A DNA stretch of 64,000 nt from positions 183,481-247,480 of the forward strand of contig JAVBOM010000002.1 of assembly GCA_031550535.1 (NCBI GenBank), read 5' to 3'. The position numbers were made by a program, and so were the translations under genes. Below, piece by piece: positions 16,250 through 26,105 of the stretch. The notes beneath the pieces are model-generated. The model saw only the letters and a program-made list of their open reading frames with translations, had not been told where the DNA came from and did no database searches. The stretch is from Avichristensenella sp031550535. Lineage in GTDB: Bacteria; Bacillota; Clostridia; Christensenellales; Aristaeellaceae. The stretch's first letter is position 1, and each line of letters starts with the position of its first letter.

Positions 16250-18289
16250 ATGAAACCTATATTTCCGCAGATCGACGGCCTGATACACGGCGGCGACTAC
16301 AACCCGGAGCAGTGGCTCGACCGGCCGGACATCCTCGCCGAGGACATCCGGCTGATGCGGGAGGCGGGGATGAACTCCGCGTCGGTGGGCATTTTCTCCT
16401 GGGCCGCGCTGGAGCCGCGCGAGGGCGAGTTTCACATGGACTGGCTCGTGGACATCGTCGATACGCTGTACAAAAACGGCATCTACACCGTGCTGGCGAC
16501 GCCGTCCGGCGCGCGGCCCGCGTGGCTGGACGAAGCGTACCCGGAGGCGATGCGCGTCGGGCCGACAGGCAGCCGCAACCACCATGGCGTGCGGCACAAC
16601 CACTGCATGTCGTCACCGAAGTACCGCGAGAAGGTCGAAATCATCGTCCGGAGGCTCGCGGAAGCGCTGGGCGGTCACCCCGGCGTGGTGCTGTGGCACA
16701 TCTCCAACGAGCTGGGCGGCGAATGCTGGTGCGGCCTATGCCGCGCGCGGTTTGTGGAGTATCTGCGCGCGCGGTATCACGGAAGCATCGAGGAACTGAA
16801 CAAGGCGTGGTGGACGGCGTTCTGGAGCCACCAGTACAACCGGTTTGAGCAGATCGAGCCGCCGTGGCCGAACGGTGAAACGCGCCTGCAGGGGCTGAGC
16901 CTGGACTGGCGGCGCTTCACATCCTGGAACATGGACGATTATCTCGGGTTTGAGGCGGACCTGCTGCGCGCCCTGACGCCGCACATCCCGATCACCACGA
17001 ATTTCATGACCCTGTACGACGGGCTGGACTACCACGCGCTGGAAAAGCGGCTGGACGTGATCTCCTGGGACAGCTATCCGGCGTGGGGAACCGACCGGCG
17101 GACGCTGTGCAGCACGGCTGCCGAGACTGCGTTTCACCACAGCGTGATGCGCGGCATGAAGCCGGGCAAGCCGTTTCTGCTGATGGAGAGCGTGCCGAGC
17201 CAGGTGAACTGGCATCCGTTCAACAAGGTGAAGCGCCCCGGCGTGCACCGCCTCGCCAGCCTGCAGGCCGTGGCCCTCGGGTCGGACAGCGTGCAGTATT
17301 TCCAGTGGCGCAAGGGCAGGGGTGCGTTTGAGCAGCACCATGGCGCGGTGATCGACCACCTGGGCACGAGCGACACGCGCGTGTTCCGCGAGGTGCAAGC
17401 GGTCGGCGGGATGCTCGGGAAGCTCGCCCCGCTCGCGGGCAGCGCGGTGCACGCCGAGGCCGCGCTGCTGTTCGACTGGGACAACCGCTGGGCGATCCAG
17501 GACATGGCGGGGCTGAGCGGGGAGCGCAAGCGGTACGAGGAAACGTGCATGGCGCAACACGCGGCGTTCTTTGGGATGGGCGTCCCGATGGATGTCGTGT
17601 CGCCGCTGGCGGACCTGTCGCAGTACAAGGTCGTCGCCGCGCCGATGCTGTATATGCTCAAACCCGGCGTCGCGGATAAACTGCGCGCGTATGTCAGCGC
17701 GGGCGGGCGGCTCGTGGCCACGTACCTGACCGGGTATGTGGATCAGAGCACGCTGTGCTGGCTCGGCGGCTTTCCGGGGGATGGGCTAACGGAACTGTTC
17801 GGGCTGTATGCGGAGGAAATCGACACACTGTACCCGGCGGACCGCAACGCTTTGCGCTGCGCGGGCGCGGTGGACGGCATCTTCGCGGCGCGGGACTTCT
17901 GCGAGGTCGTCGTGCCGAAGGGGTGCGAGGTGATTGGCCGGTACGAGGGTGACTTTTACGCGGGCACGCCCGCTGTGACGCGAAAGGCGCATGGCACCGG
18001 CAGCGCCTGGTATGTCGCCGCGCGGCTGGAGCACGCGGGCATTGCGGCGATTTACCGCGCTGTCTGCCGGGAAGCGGGGGTGCAGACCGTGGAGTTGCCG
18101 GAGGACGTGGAGTTCCAGCAGCGCATCGCCGAGGGCTGCCGCTACGCTTTCTACCTGAACTGGCGCGATGAGCAGCAGACGATCGCGGTGCCGCCGGGCG
18201 GGGCGGATATGCTGACCGGGGCGCCCGCCGCCACGCTGCTCGCGCTCGCGCCGCTTGGCGCGGCTGTGATCCGGTATCCGTTGCAATAG
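16250..18289 (+). CDS. Beta-galactosidase, GH42 (second copy)
   Basis: The second GH42 enzyme (679 residues) keeps both catalytic glutamates: Glu154 in LWHISNELG and Glu313 in LMESVPSQVNW. The CWCGLCRARF cysteine block is also present. I chose ATG 16250 because AAGGAGGG lies 8 bp upstream; a TTG two codons earlier is too close. Similarity to its neighbour is evident through the barrel (GGDYNPEQW, FSWAALEPREGEF), pointing to an old tandem duplication. It would act in the cytoplasm on beta-galactosides. It is followed by a 395-bp gap with degenerate repeats before the GH2 pair. Confidence 0.93.
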   Translation: MKPIFPQIDGLIHGGDYNPEQWLDRPDILAEDIRLMREAGMNSASVGIFSWAALEPREGEFHMDWLVDIVDTLYKNGIYTVLATPSGARPAWLDEAYPEAMRVGPTGSRNHHGVRHNHCMSSPKYREKVEIIVRRLAEALGGHPGVVLWHISNELGGECWCGLCRARFVEYLRARYHGSIEELNKAWWTAFWSHQYNRFEQIEPPWPNGETRLQGLSLDWRRFTSWNMDDYLGFEADLLRALTPHIPITTNFMTLYDGLDYHALEKRLDVISWDSYPAWGTDRRTLCSTAAETAFHHSVMRGMKPGKPFLLMESVPSQVNWHPFNKVKRPGVHRLASLQAVALGSDSVQYFQWRKGRGAFEQHHGAVIDHLGTSDTRVFREVQAVGGMLGKLAPLAGSAVHAEAALLFDWDNRWAIQDMAGLSGERKRYEETCMAQHAAFFGMGVPMDVVSPLADLSQYKVVAAPMLYMLKPGVADKLRAYVSAGGRLVATYLTGYVDQSTLCWLGGFPGDGLTELFGLYAEEIDTLYPADRNALRCAGAVDGIFAARDFCEVVVPKGCEVIGRYEGDFYAGTPAVTRKAHGTGSAWYVAARLEHAGIAAIYRAVCREAGVQTVELPEDVEFQQRIAEGCRYAFYLNWRDEQQTIAVPPGGADMLTGAPAATLLALAPLGAAVIRYPLQ

Positions 18290-18377
18290 GAGTGATTACC
18301 ACGCGTGGCGGCGGTTTCACGGGTTTTGTGCGCCGCGCGATGGGACGGCATGTGGGGCGGGAGGCTGCCGCACGAAA

Positions 18378-18475
18378 GGCAGGGATTCCTGACGGCTCTC
18401 CCTTGACGGCAAGGATTCGGGGTCCCCGCCACGCCCGATGTTGTGAATCGGCACCGCCATCAGGGAATCGCGATT
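18378..18475. repeat. Split, degenerate family-A repeat
   Basis: GGGATTCCTGACGG and CGCCCGATGTTGTGAATCGG are family-A halves separated by about 40 bp of unrelated sequence, suggesting an interrupted or decayed copy. No gene was seen in 18290-18684. Confidence 0.5.
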
Positions 18476-18532
18476 TTGCGTGCCGTGCGACGGGGACGAG
18501 CACGCGGGGCAAGGATGCCACCAAGCGGAAAG

Positions 18533-18597
18533 GCAGGGATTCCTAACGGAATCGCCTGATGGCGTCCGATTTTGCAGATCAGCGCCACTGTCGAGGT
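18533..18597. repeat. Family-A two-hairpin palindromic repeat
   Basis: The copy reads GGGATTCCTAACGGAATCGC plus a hairpin with GATTTTGCAGATC core, about 90 bp before the first GH2 gene. Confidence 0.75.
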
Positions 18598-18684
18598 AAC
18601 GATGGACCGGAAGATACGGGCTCATGCCCCGGGCGCGCTGCGCGGGGCGAAAGAGCGCGGCCCGGTGAAAGGGGTGTATGCACA

Positions 18685-21600
18685 GTGAACGGAGACGCGG
18701 AATACCGCTTGACCCCGCTGCCGGAGGGCGGCGCGGGCGGGTGCTTTGTGCGTCCGATAGACCTGGAGGGCTTTGAGCGGACGGAGGAATCCGGCGCGGT
18801 GCGGCTGCGGGGCCGGTTTGACGTGCCGCCGCTGCCCGAGGGCGGGCGGGCGCTGCTGCGGATGGACGGCGTGGGCTGCTTTGCCACGGTGCGGGTGAAC
18901 GGCGCGGAGGTGTGCCGCCACGCGGGCGGGCATACCGTGTGGGAATGCGCGCCGGACCTGCGCGGCGGAGAGAGCGCGGCGCTCGAGCTGCTGCTGGAAA
19001 GCGGCGAAACGCGTTTCAGCCCGTACCAGACCGCCCGCGTGCTGCGCGGCGTCCGTCTGGTCGGGCTGCCGCGCGCGCACGTGCGTGATTTGGCCGTTCG
19101 CGCGGATTGGATCGATGGCGCGGGCACGCTGGCGCTGACATACGGCGTCTGCGGCGAGGCACTGCCGGGAATGGCGCTCACCGCGCGCCTGCTGGATGCC
19201 GAGGGCGGGGCGGTATCGGAATGGCCGCTTGCCATGGAGGAGACGCAGGCCGCGCTGGACTGCCCCGGCGTCCTGCCGTGGGACGCGGAGCACCCGGCGC
19301 TGTACACGCTGCAAATCGCGCTCAGCGTGGGGGGCGAAACCATTGAGCGAACGGCGCTGCGCGTGGGGTTCACGGGCATTGCGCAGGGCGATCCTCGCGT
19401 GCTGTGGAACGGCCGCCCGCTGAAGCTGCGCGGCGTCAACTACCGGGAACCGCTGCCCTCGGAGGGTCGGGACCTCGCCGGGGAACTGGCGCTGCTGAAG
19501 GGCGCGAACGTCAATTTCTTGCGCAGCCTGTACGTTCCGTTCAGCGAGGCGTGCCTGTCGCTGTGCGACGAAATAGGCTTCTACGTGGAGCAGTGCGCGC
19601 CGTTCTGGGACGTGGACCAGGGGATCAGCAGCACGCAGAACACGCCCGGCGAGCGCGAGGCGTACCGCGCCCAGTTCGCGGAGATGCTGCTCGCCGCGCG
19701 GTCACACCCGTGCGTGGCGCTGTGGTCGCTCGGCGGGGACAGCACGTGGGGCGCGAATTTCCGGGAGGGGCATCGCCTCGCGAAGCGGCTGGACGGCAAG
19801 CGGCCCGTGAACTTCTATTACGCGATGACCGTGCCGGAGGAGGAGCCGGAACTGGACGTGTGGAGCGTGGCCTACGCGGACTGGCGGCAGCCCATGGACG
19901 CGCACTACGACCAGATGACGATCTTCCACACCCACGGCGCGAAAAACGAGATCGGCTACGCGACCGGCATCGCGCCGGACAGCCGAAAGCCCGTGCTGCA
20001 CATCGCGTTCGCGCCGCCGCCGTGCTATAACCGGGATGAGATCGACCGCGACCCCGGCGTGCGTGAGTTCTGGGGCGAGAGCATTGGCCGCTTCTGGCGG
20101 AAGATGTGGGCGGCGGAAGGGTGCCTGGGCGGCGCGGTGATGGCCGCCGTGGACGAGGACGGCGCGTTTTCGACGAGGCTACAAGGCTTCGCGTGGGGCG
20201 TGCTGGACGCCAAGGGGCAGCCGAAGCCGGAGTACCACCACCTGCGGATGGCGTACGCGCCAGTCGTCGCGGAGATAGCCGAAGAGGACGGCGAGGCCAT
20301 CGAAGTCGCGCTGACGAACCGGTTTGTTCATACGGACTTATCAGAAACATCATGCCGCTGGCAATGCGGCTCGCGGGAGGGTGTGCTGCCCCTGCGCGGC
20401 GGCCCGGGGGAGCGGGTAAACGTCCGCGTGCCGCTGGCGAAGGGCGAGCGCGGGGGGGCGCTGTGCCTGCTGCTGGAGGGGGCGGGGGCGTCGTGCCGAA
20501 TTATCTTGCCGCTTGGCGGATCAAACGAAAAACCCGTGAAATCGCTTGCGCAGGACGGCGGCCCATACCAACTCCACGACGACGGCGAAAATCTGCGCGT
20601 GGAGAGCGACCGGTTCGCGTTCGTGTTCGGCAAGACCACCGGCCGGCTAACGCAAGCATCCGCCGCTGGCGCGCGCTTGCTCACCGGCGGGCCGTTCCTG
20701 CAAGCCACCCGACTGACGCTGGGCGAATGGAGTGGCTGTGTGGAAAAAGCGGAGGCGACCGAAGCGGGCGTGCGGATCACACTGCTTGGCCAGTACGGCG
20801 CGGTGTGCCGCGTCCGGTTCACGCTGGACATCGGCCGGGACGGGCGCGTCGGCACGCGGTGCGACATATTGACGCTCGGCCAGCCCATGCCGCACGCGGT
20901 GAAGGCGGGCGTGGGCGTCTCGCCGGGCGGGCTGAACGAGCTGGGCATCGCGTTCCTGGCTGCGCCGGGGTATGCATCGCTCCGCTGGAAGCGGGACGCG
21001 CTGCACGCCTGGTATCCTGATGGCCACATCGGCAGAGCCGAGGGCGCGGCTGCTCGCGATGATCACACGGACTTCACCGCAATGAAACACCACGTCCGCG
21101 AAGCCGCGCTGCAATACCCGCGCGGCACGATCGATGCGCTTCCCGGGGCAGCCGGCCTGTCCGTGCGCGTGGAGCCGCTGGACGATCCGGCTTACGTGAT
21201 TGACGACCGCGACGCGCGGCTCACATACACGGGCGTGTGGCATGAGATGGACGACGCCTGCGGCAACCACGCGGGCACGGAGTCGCTCAGCGACGAGCCG
21301 GGCGCGACGGCGGCGCTTGCCTTCACCGGCACAGGCGTGCGCGTATACGGCCCCAAGGACATGCTGTACGGCGATGGCGAGGCGTCCGTCGACGGCGGCG
21401 CGCCGGTGCGGTTCAGCCAGTACCTGGACCGCGTGGACCGGGAGGCCGCCAGCCGTGGGCACGAAAAGCGGTACGGCCTGTTGCTCTTTGCGGCGCACGG
21501 CCTGCCGGAGGGGCCGCACACGCTGCTTGTCCGCGCGCTGGGCGAGAAGCCCGCTGGCGCGCAGGGCGCGTACATCTCCATCGACCGCGTTGTCGTGGAA

Positions 21601-21759
21601 AGCGGGCAGGCGGAAAGCCCCGCGCGGCTGATCCTGAACCAAGACTTCAACTACGCGCGGCTGGTGCGCGGCAACTATATGCGCCGCCGCGTGGCGTTCG
21701 CCGCCGGGGACAGCGTTTCCGCGACAATCCGCCTGGGCATCGAGGGGGTGGAACCATGA
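18685..21759 (+). CDS. GH2-family paralogue lacking both catalytic glutamates
   Basis: The 1024-residue protein has the GH2 order: N-terminal sandwich (residues 1-150), immunoglobulin-like domain, barrel from about 235 (RGVNYREPLPSEG), then C-terminal beta domains including VYGPKDMLYG. It aligns with the next gene, but the acid/base site WSLCNES is WSLGGDST here (Gly351-Asp352) and the nucleophile site LHDEF is LHIAF (Ala441). The RTSHYPP motif is also altered to RSLYVPF. It is therefore probably catalytically dead, perhaps a sugar-binding partner. GTG 18685 is chosen because AAGGGG lies upstream and an earlier in-frame start would translate a family-A repeat. It overlaps the next gene by 4 bp. 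Confidence 0.85.
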   Translation: MNGDAEYRLTPLPEGGAGGCFVRPIDLEGFERTEESGAVRLRGRFDVPPLPEGGRALLRMDGVGCFATVRVNGAEVCRHAGGHTVWECAPDLRGGESAALELLLESGETRFSPYQTARVLRGVRLVGLPRAHVRDLAVRADWIDGAGTLALTYGVCGEALPGMALTARLLDAEGGAVSEWPLAMEETQAALDCPGVLPWDAEHPALYTLQIALSVGGETIERTALRVGFTGIAQGDPRVLWNGRPLKLRGVNYREPLPSEGRDLAGELALLKGANVNFLRSLYVPFSEACLSLCDEIGFYVEQCAPFWDVDQGISSTQNTPGEREAYRAQFAEMLLAARSHPCVALWSLGGDSTWGANFREGHRLAKRLDGKRPVNFYYAMTVPEEEPELDVWSVAYADWRQPMDAHYDQMTIFHTHGAKNEIGYATGIAPDSRKPVLHIAFAPPPCYNRDEIDRDPGVREFWGESIGRFWRKMWAAEGCLGGAVMAAVDEDGAFSTRLQGFAWGVLDAKGQPKPEYHHLRMAYAPVVAEIAEEDGEAIEVALTNRFVHTDLSETSCRWQCGSREGVLPLRGGPGERVNVRVPLAKGERGGALCLLLEGAGASCRIILPLGGSNEKPVKSLAQDGGPYQLHDDGENLRVESDRFAFVFGKTTGRLTQASAAGARLLTGGPFLQATRLTLGEWSGCVEKAEATEAGVRITLLGQYGAVCRVRFTLDIGRDGRVGTRCDILTLGQPMPHAVKAGVGVSPGGLNELGIAFLAAPGYASLRWKRDALHAWYPDGHIGRAEGAAARDDHTDFTAMKHHVREAALQYPRGTIDALPGAAGLSVRVEPLDDPAYVIDDRDARLTYTGVWHEMDDACGNHAGTESLSDEPGATAALAFTGTGVRVYGPKDMLYGDGEASVDGGAPVRFSQYLDRVDREAASRGHEKRYGLLLFAAHGLPEGPHTLLVRALGEKPAGAQGAYISIDRVVVESGQAESPARLILNQDFNYARLVRGNYMRRRVAFAAGDSVSATIRLGIEGVEP

Positions 21760-24700
21760 AAAAGCAGTTTGTGACGCCGGAGATCCCGCGCCTGCCGCCG
21801 AAGCCTTCCGCCGTGGCGGGCGTCGCGCGGCCCGTGGTATCGCTGGATGGGGAATGGCGCATCCGGCGCGGCGACGATATGGACGCGCTGATCCACGACA
21901 CAGCATATCAGGCGTGGGACGCGGTCGCCGTGCCGTCGTTCATGAGCGCGGAACGCCGCGCCATGCCGAACACGCCGCGCCGGTACGTGTGCAAGCGGGA
22001 GATCGAAATCCGGGACGAATGGCGCGGCAAGCGGCTATACCTCCGGTTTGAGACGGTGAACGGCATCGCGCGCGTGTACGTGGATGGCGCGCCGGTGGGC
22101 GAGCACATCAACGGCTTCCTGGCGTTCGGCATGGATATCACGGAGCACGCGCGCGGCAAGGCGACCATCACGCTGGCGGTGGCCGTGGAAGAACTGGCCG
22201 ACAAGGTGAGCACATTCAACGTCGGCGGTATTCTGCGGAGCGTGGCGCTGTATGTGCTGCCCGAAACGCACATTGCCGCGCTATACGTGACCACGCCGTT
22301 TGACAGCCAGTTCCGAAGCGCCACGGTGAACATCCGCTACGCGCTGAGCGGCATGCCCGAGGGCGCGCGCGTCGTGGCGTCGCTCACGGACCCCACCGGG
22401 CTGCCGGTGACCGAAACCGGGCTGCCGCCCGTGGACGCCGCGACGCGATTCGGCGAGGGCACGCTGCCGGTCGAGCGCCCGTTGCCGTGGGACGCGGAGC
22501 ATCCGTGGCTGTACACGCTCACGCTGCGCGTGATGGTGGGCGATGCCGTGGCGGAGGAAACATCGCTTCGCGTCGGGCTGCGGCAGATCGACCGCAGCGG
22601 CAACAAGCTGTTCGTGAACGGGCGGGAGGTAAAGCTGCGCGGCGCGTGCCGGCACGAGATCTCGGCGAAAAACGGCCGCTGCCTGACGCGGGAACTGATC
22701 GAGCGGGACGTGGCGCTGTTCAAGGAGGCCAACTGCAACTACATCCGCACGTCGCACTACCCGCCCAGCGAATACTTCCTGGACCTGTGCGACGAGGCGG
22801 GCATGTACGTGGAGGACGAGCTGCCCCTCGCGTTCATCGCGCGGACGCTGGACTTCACCCAGCGCGACCCGGCGCAGACAACGCGGTATCTGTCCGTGTT
22901 CGGCGACATCTACGCCCGCGACGCGAACCACCCGAGCGTGCTGATGTGGTCGCTGTGCAACGAGAGCTTTGGCGGGTACAATTTTGACCTGCTGAACCAA
23001 TTCGCCCGCCGGACGGACACGACGCGGCCCACCAAGTTCAGCTACCCGATGACCATGCGGGAGGAGCACGCGCCGGTCGATATATGGAGCGTGCACTACG
23101 CGAACTGGGATTTTGACCTCGGGTCGAAGATGGACAACGTGAGCGTGGCGGGCGCGCCCGGGCGGGATATGCCCGTGCTGCACGACGAGTTTGCCCACGT
23201 GCCGTGCTACAACCGCACGGAGCACCGGCGCGACCCGAATGTGCGCGCGTTCTGGGGCGAGGGGCTGGCGAAGTTCTGGGACAGCATCTGGAACACGGAT
23301 GGCGCGCTCGGCGGCGCGATCTGGGCGGGCATTGACGAGACGGACATCTACCGGGGTGGGGAATCGCGGCTGGAATGGGGCATCATCGACATCTGGCGCA
23401 GGCGCAAGCCCGAGCACTACATGACGCGCAGGGCGTATTCGCCGATCGTCGCGGCGCTGCTGCCGGGGGACGGCGCGGGCGGTGTCACCGTGCGCGTGGA
23501 AAACCGGTTCTGCCATACGGACCTGTCGGAAGTAAAGATCGCGTGGCGCTACGGCGGCCGGGAAGGGAATGTGCGCGGCCCGGAGGCGCCGCCGCGCGGC
23601 ACCGGGGAACTGACGCTGCCGGTGAAAGCCATCCCAGGTGTGGCGCTGGAACTGACATTCATCGACGCGCGCGGCTGCGCCGTGGATGAGTACCGGTTTG
23701 TGCCCCTGCCGATGCCTGAGCAAGAGAACGCGGCGGCACACACGCCGCTCGCGCTGGCGGAGGATAATGATTCCGCCACGATCACCGGCGATGGCTTCGG
23801 GCTTCGCTTCTCCAAGCACACCGGGCTGATCGAGCGCGGCAGCGTGGACGGCGAAACCGTTTTGATCGGTGGGCCGGCGCTCCACGCGCCGTATTTCCGG
23901 CTGGGCGCGTGGACGCTGGATGCGTTCCGCTGCGCGGCGGAAAATGGCGCGGTGCGGGTGGACATTCGTGGCGCGTACGCCGGATCGGCGGAGGTGTCGT
24001 TCGTGCTGCGCGTGCTGCCGGACGGCACCATTGAGACGGATTACACAATTGACAAGCTCCTGCGCCCGCTGCCGCGCGGGGAAAAGCTGCGCGTCGGCGT
24101 GGACTGCGGCGGGCTGGATGAGCTGGGCGTCGCGTTCGCCGCCGCGCCGGGCGCGGATCGCCTGTCGTGGAAGCGGGACGGGCTGTACACCGTGTACCCG
24201 GACGATCACATCGCGCGGAACGAGGGCACGGCGCGGCGGTTTGGCCCGGACAGCGCGTTCGGGCAGGAGCCCGGCGTCCCGTGGGGCGAAGATATGCGCA
24301 ATGTGATCCTGAACGGCAGGTACGACGTGGACTATCGCGGATCGAACGACTTCCGCAGCCTGAAGGCGAACGTGCGCGCGGCGTCACTGCTGCTGCCAAG
24401 CGGCGCGGCGGTGACCGCCGTGTCGGACGGGGCGCATTCCGCCCGCGCGGAGGTGATGGAGCCGGAGGACCGGCTGATCCCCGCGGCGGACGCGCGCGTG
24501 CGGTACGGCGGCGCGTGGTTTGACGTAGAGGACGCGCGCGGCAGCCGCTTCGGCGTGGAGCGGTGGAGCCGCGAAGCGGGCGCGTATGCTGAGCTGAACT
24601 TCACGGGCACGGGCGTGGTGTGGTACGGCCCGGTGGACACGGTGTACGGCATCGCGCGCGTGTATTTGGATGGGGAACTCGTGGATGAGCGCATCAGCCA

Positions 24701-25061
24701 GCGCGTTGCGGGCGTGGACTTCCCCGGCTCGGCGGCCGGATACGACAAGAAATATGGCTACCCGCTGTATTCGGCGCAAGGGCTGGCGGACGGCCCGCAC
24801 ACGCTGCGCGTGGAGGCGACGGGCGACAAATTCCCGGACGCGGGCGACGCGTACATCGTGATCGACCACTTCCGCGTGATCGGAAAGCGGGGCGAGGAGC
24901 CGGTCGGGCTGCTCGTGCTGAACGACTACAACTACCCGCACATCGCCTGGGGCAACCCGGCGCGGCCCGCGATCCTTGTCACGGACGGCGCGACGAACCG
25001 CGTGGCGATCCGGCTGGGAAAAGCAAATGAGTACGGTACAGCTCAAGAGGGGGCATTTTGA
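21756..25061 (+). CDS. GH2-family beta-glycosidase
   Basis: This 1101-residue GH2 enzyme keeps the expected active-site residues: acid/base Glu403 in WSLCNES and nucleophile Glu478 in LHDEFAH, with RTSHYPPSEYFLDLCDE upstream. The N-terminal jelly roll (residues 20-180), immunoglobulin-like domain (about 190-280) and barrel (about 285-580) are followed by long beta-sandwich domains; the last carries VWYGPVDTVYG, matching its neighbour. No signal peptide is seen. It could be a beta-galactosidase, glucuronidase or mannosidase; sequence reading cannot decide. It starts in the stop codon of the inactive paralogue (ATGA) and its own TGA overlaps the next ATG, so the three genes are coupled. Confidence 0.9.
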   Translation: MKKQFVTPEIPRLPPKPSAVAGVARPVVSLDGEWRIRRGDDMDALIHDTAYQAWDAVAVPSFMSAERRAMPNTPRRYVCKREIEIRDEWRGKRLYLRFETVNGIARVYVDGAPVGEHINGFLAFGMDITEHARGKATITLAVAVEELADKVSTFNVGGILRSVALYVLPETHIAALYVTTPFDSQFRSATVNIRYALSGMPEGARVVASLTDPTGLPVTETGLPPVDAATRFGEGTLPVERPLPWDAEHPWLYTLTLRVMVGDAVAEETSLRVGLRQIDRSGNKLFVNGREVKLRGACRHEISAKNGRCLTRELIERDVALFKEANCNYIRTSHYPPSEYFLDLCDEAGMYVEDELPLAFIARTLDFTQRDPAQTTRYLSVFGDIYARDANHPSVLMWSLCNESFGGYNFDLLNQFARRTDTTRPTKFSYPMTMREEHAPVDIWSVHYANWDFDLGSKMDNVSVAGAPGRDMPVLHDEFAHVPCYNRTEHRRDPNVRAFWGEGLAKFWDSIWNTDGALGGAIWAGIDETDIYRGGESRLEWGIIDIWRRRKPEHYMTRRAYSPIVAALLPGDGAGGVTVRVENRFCHTDLSEVKIAWRYGGREGNVRGPEAPPRGTGELTLPVKAIPGVALELTFIDARGCAVDEYRFVPLPMPEQENAAAHTPLALAEDNDSATITGDGFGLRFSKHTGLIERGSVDGETVLIGGPALHAPYFRLGAWTLDAFRCAAENGAVRVDIRGAYAGSAEVSFVLRVLPDGTIETDYTIDKLLRPLPRGEKLRVGVDCGGLDELGVAFAAAPGADRLSWKRDGLYTVYPDDHIARNEGTARRFGPDSAFGQEPGVPWGEDMRNVILNGRYDVDYRGSNDFRSLKANVRAASLLLPSGAAVTAVSDGAHSARAEVMEPEDRLIPAADARVRYGGAWFDVEDARGSRFGVERWSREAGAYAELNFTGTGVVWYGPVDTVYGIARVYLDGELVDERISQRVAGVDFPGSAAGYDKKYGYPLYSAQGLADGPHTLRVEATGDKFPDAGDAYIVIDHFRVIGKRGEEPVGLLVLNDYNYPHIAWGNPARPAILVTDGATNRVAIRLGKANEYGTAQEGAF

Positions 25062-26095
25062 TGACTGGAATCGAGCGGTTTCTGGCGACGGTGGAGCGGC
25101 GGCCCGTGGACCGGCCAGCCGTGTGGCTGGGCATGCCGGACATCCACTCGCAGCGGGCGCTGTTCGCCGAATACGGCGTGGACAGCCTGCACGCGCTGAA
25201 GCTGGCGGTCGGCGACGATCTGTACGCGGTGGACGTGCCGTACCGGTCGGAGGCATCTTCGGCGATCTACGCGGCGTTCAACTGGTATCTGGACGATGCC
25301 GTGGACGCGGAGAACCGCACGCTGACGGCGGACGGGTGTTTCAAGGACTGCGAGACGGTGGAGTCGCTGGATTTCTTCGACTGGCCGGACCCCACGAAGC
25401 ACATTGACCTGGAGGCGTGCCGGATGGCGGCCTCCGCCGTGCCGGACGGCAAGGTGGGCCTGGGCGTGCTGTGGAGCGCGCATTTCCAGGACACGTGCGC
25501 GGCGTTCGGCATGGAAACGGCGCTGATGAACATGATCGCGTGCCCGGAGGTATACCGGGCGGTCGATGAGAAGATCGTGGATTTCTACCTGAAGGCGAAC
25601 GACATTTTCCTTCGCGCCACGAAGGGGAAATTGCAGGCGGTGTTGATCGGCGACGACATGGGGAGCCAGCGCGGGCTGATGCTCTCGCCGGACATGGTGC
25701 GCGAGTTCGTGCTGCCGGGCGCGCGGCGGTTGATCGACCAGTGCCACGGCCACGGGCTGAAGGTGATCTATCATTCCTGCGGCGCGATCGCGGACATCAT
25801 CCCGGACCTGATCGACGCCGGCGCGGACGTGATCCACCCGATCCAGGCGCTGGCCGCCGGGATGGACGCGGAGAGCCTGAAGGCGCGCTTTGGCGGGCAA
25901 GTGTCGTTCTGCGGCGGCGTGGACACGCAAAAGCTGCTGGTGGACGGCACGCCGGAGCAGGTCCGCGCGCGCGTCAGAGAACTGCGGGCGCTGTTCCCGA
26001 CCGGGCTGATCCTCTCGCCGAGCCACGAGGCGATTCTGCCGGACGTGCCGCCCGCGAACATCCGGGCGATGTTTGACGAGGGGACGCGGGTGTAG
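25061..26095 (+). CDS. URO-D-like (MtaA/CmuA-type) protein, not HemE
   Basis: The 344-residue protein belongs to the uroporphyrinogen decarboxylase superfamily: TGIERFLATVERRPVDRPAVWLG at the N-terminus, IYHSCGAI near residue 238 and SFCGGVDTQ near 285, with SPSHEAILPDVPP at the end. The N-terminal arginine motif of true HemE is absent, and no haem genes are nearby. Relatives include corrinoid-dependent methyltransferases and enzymes in sugar operons, so a demethylation or lyase role on methylated sugars is possible but unproven. ATG 25061 overlaps the GH2 stop by one base (TGATG), with AGAGGGGG upstream. It is the last gene of the glycosidase operon. Confidence 0.8.
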   Translation: MTGIERFLATVERRPVDRPAVWLGMPDIHSQRALFAEYGVDSLHALKLAVGDDLYAVDVPYRSEASSAIYAAFNWYLDDAVDAENRTLTADGCFKDCETVESLDFFDWPDPTKHIDLEACRMAASAVPDGKVGLGVLWSAHFQDTCAAFGMETALMNMIACPEVYRAVDEKIVDFYLKANDIFLRATKGKLQAVLIGDDMGSQRGLMLSPDMVREFVLPGARRLIDQCHGHGLKVIYHSCGAIADIIPDLIDAGADVIHPIQALAAGMDAESLKARFGGQVSFCGGVDTQKLLVDGTPEQVRARVRELRALFPTGLILSPSHEAILPDVPPANIRAMFDEGTRV

Positions 26096-26105
26096 GGGGG
26101 AGGCG

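Noticed and set aside
14393..16603. Minus-strand open frame of 736 codons across the first GH42 gene
   Set aside because: It is a shadow of a gene with intact catalytic motifs; low-complexity Arg/Val/His-rich product.
25061..26095. HemE (uroporphyrinogen decarboxylase)
   Set aside because: The HemE N-terminal arginine motif is absent and the gene ends a glycosidase operon with no tetrapyrrole genes nearby.
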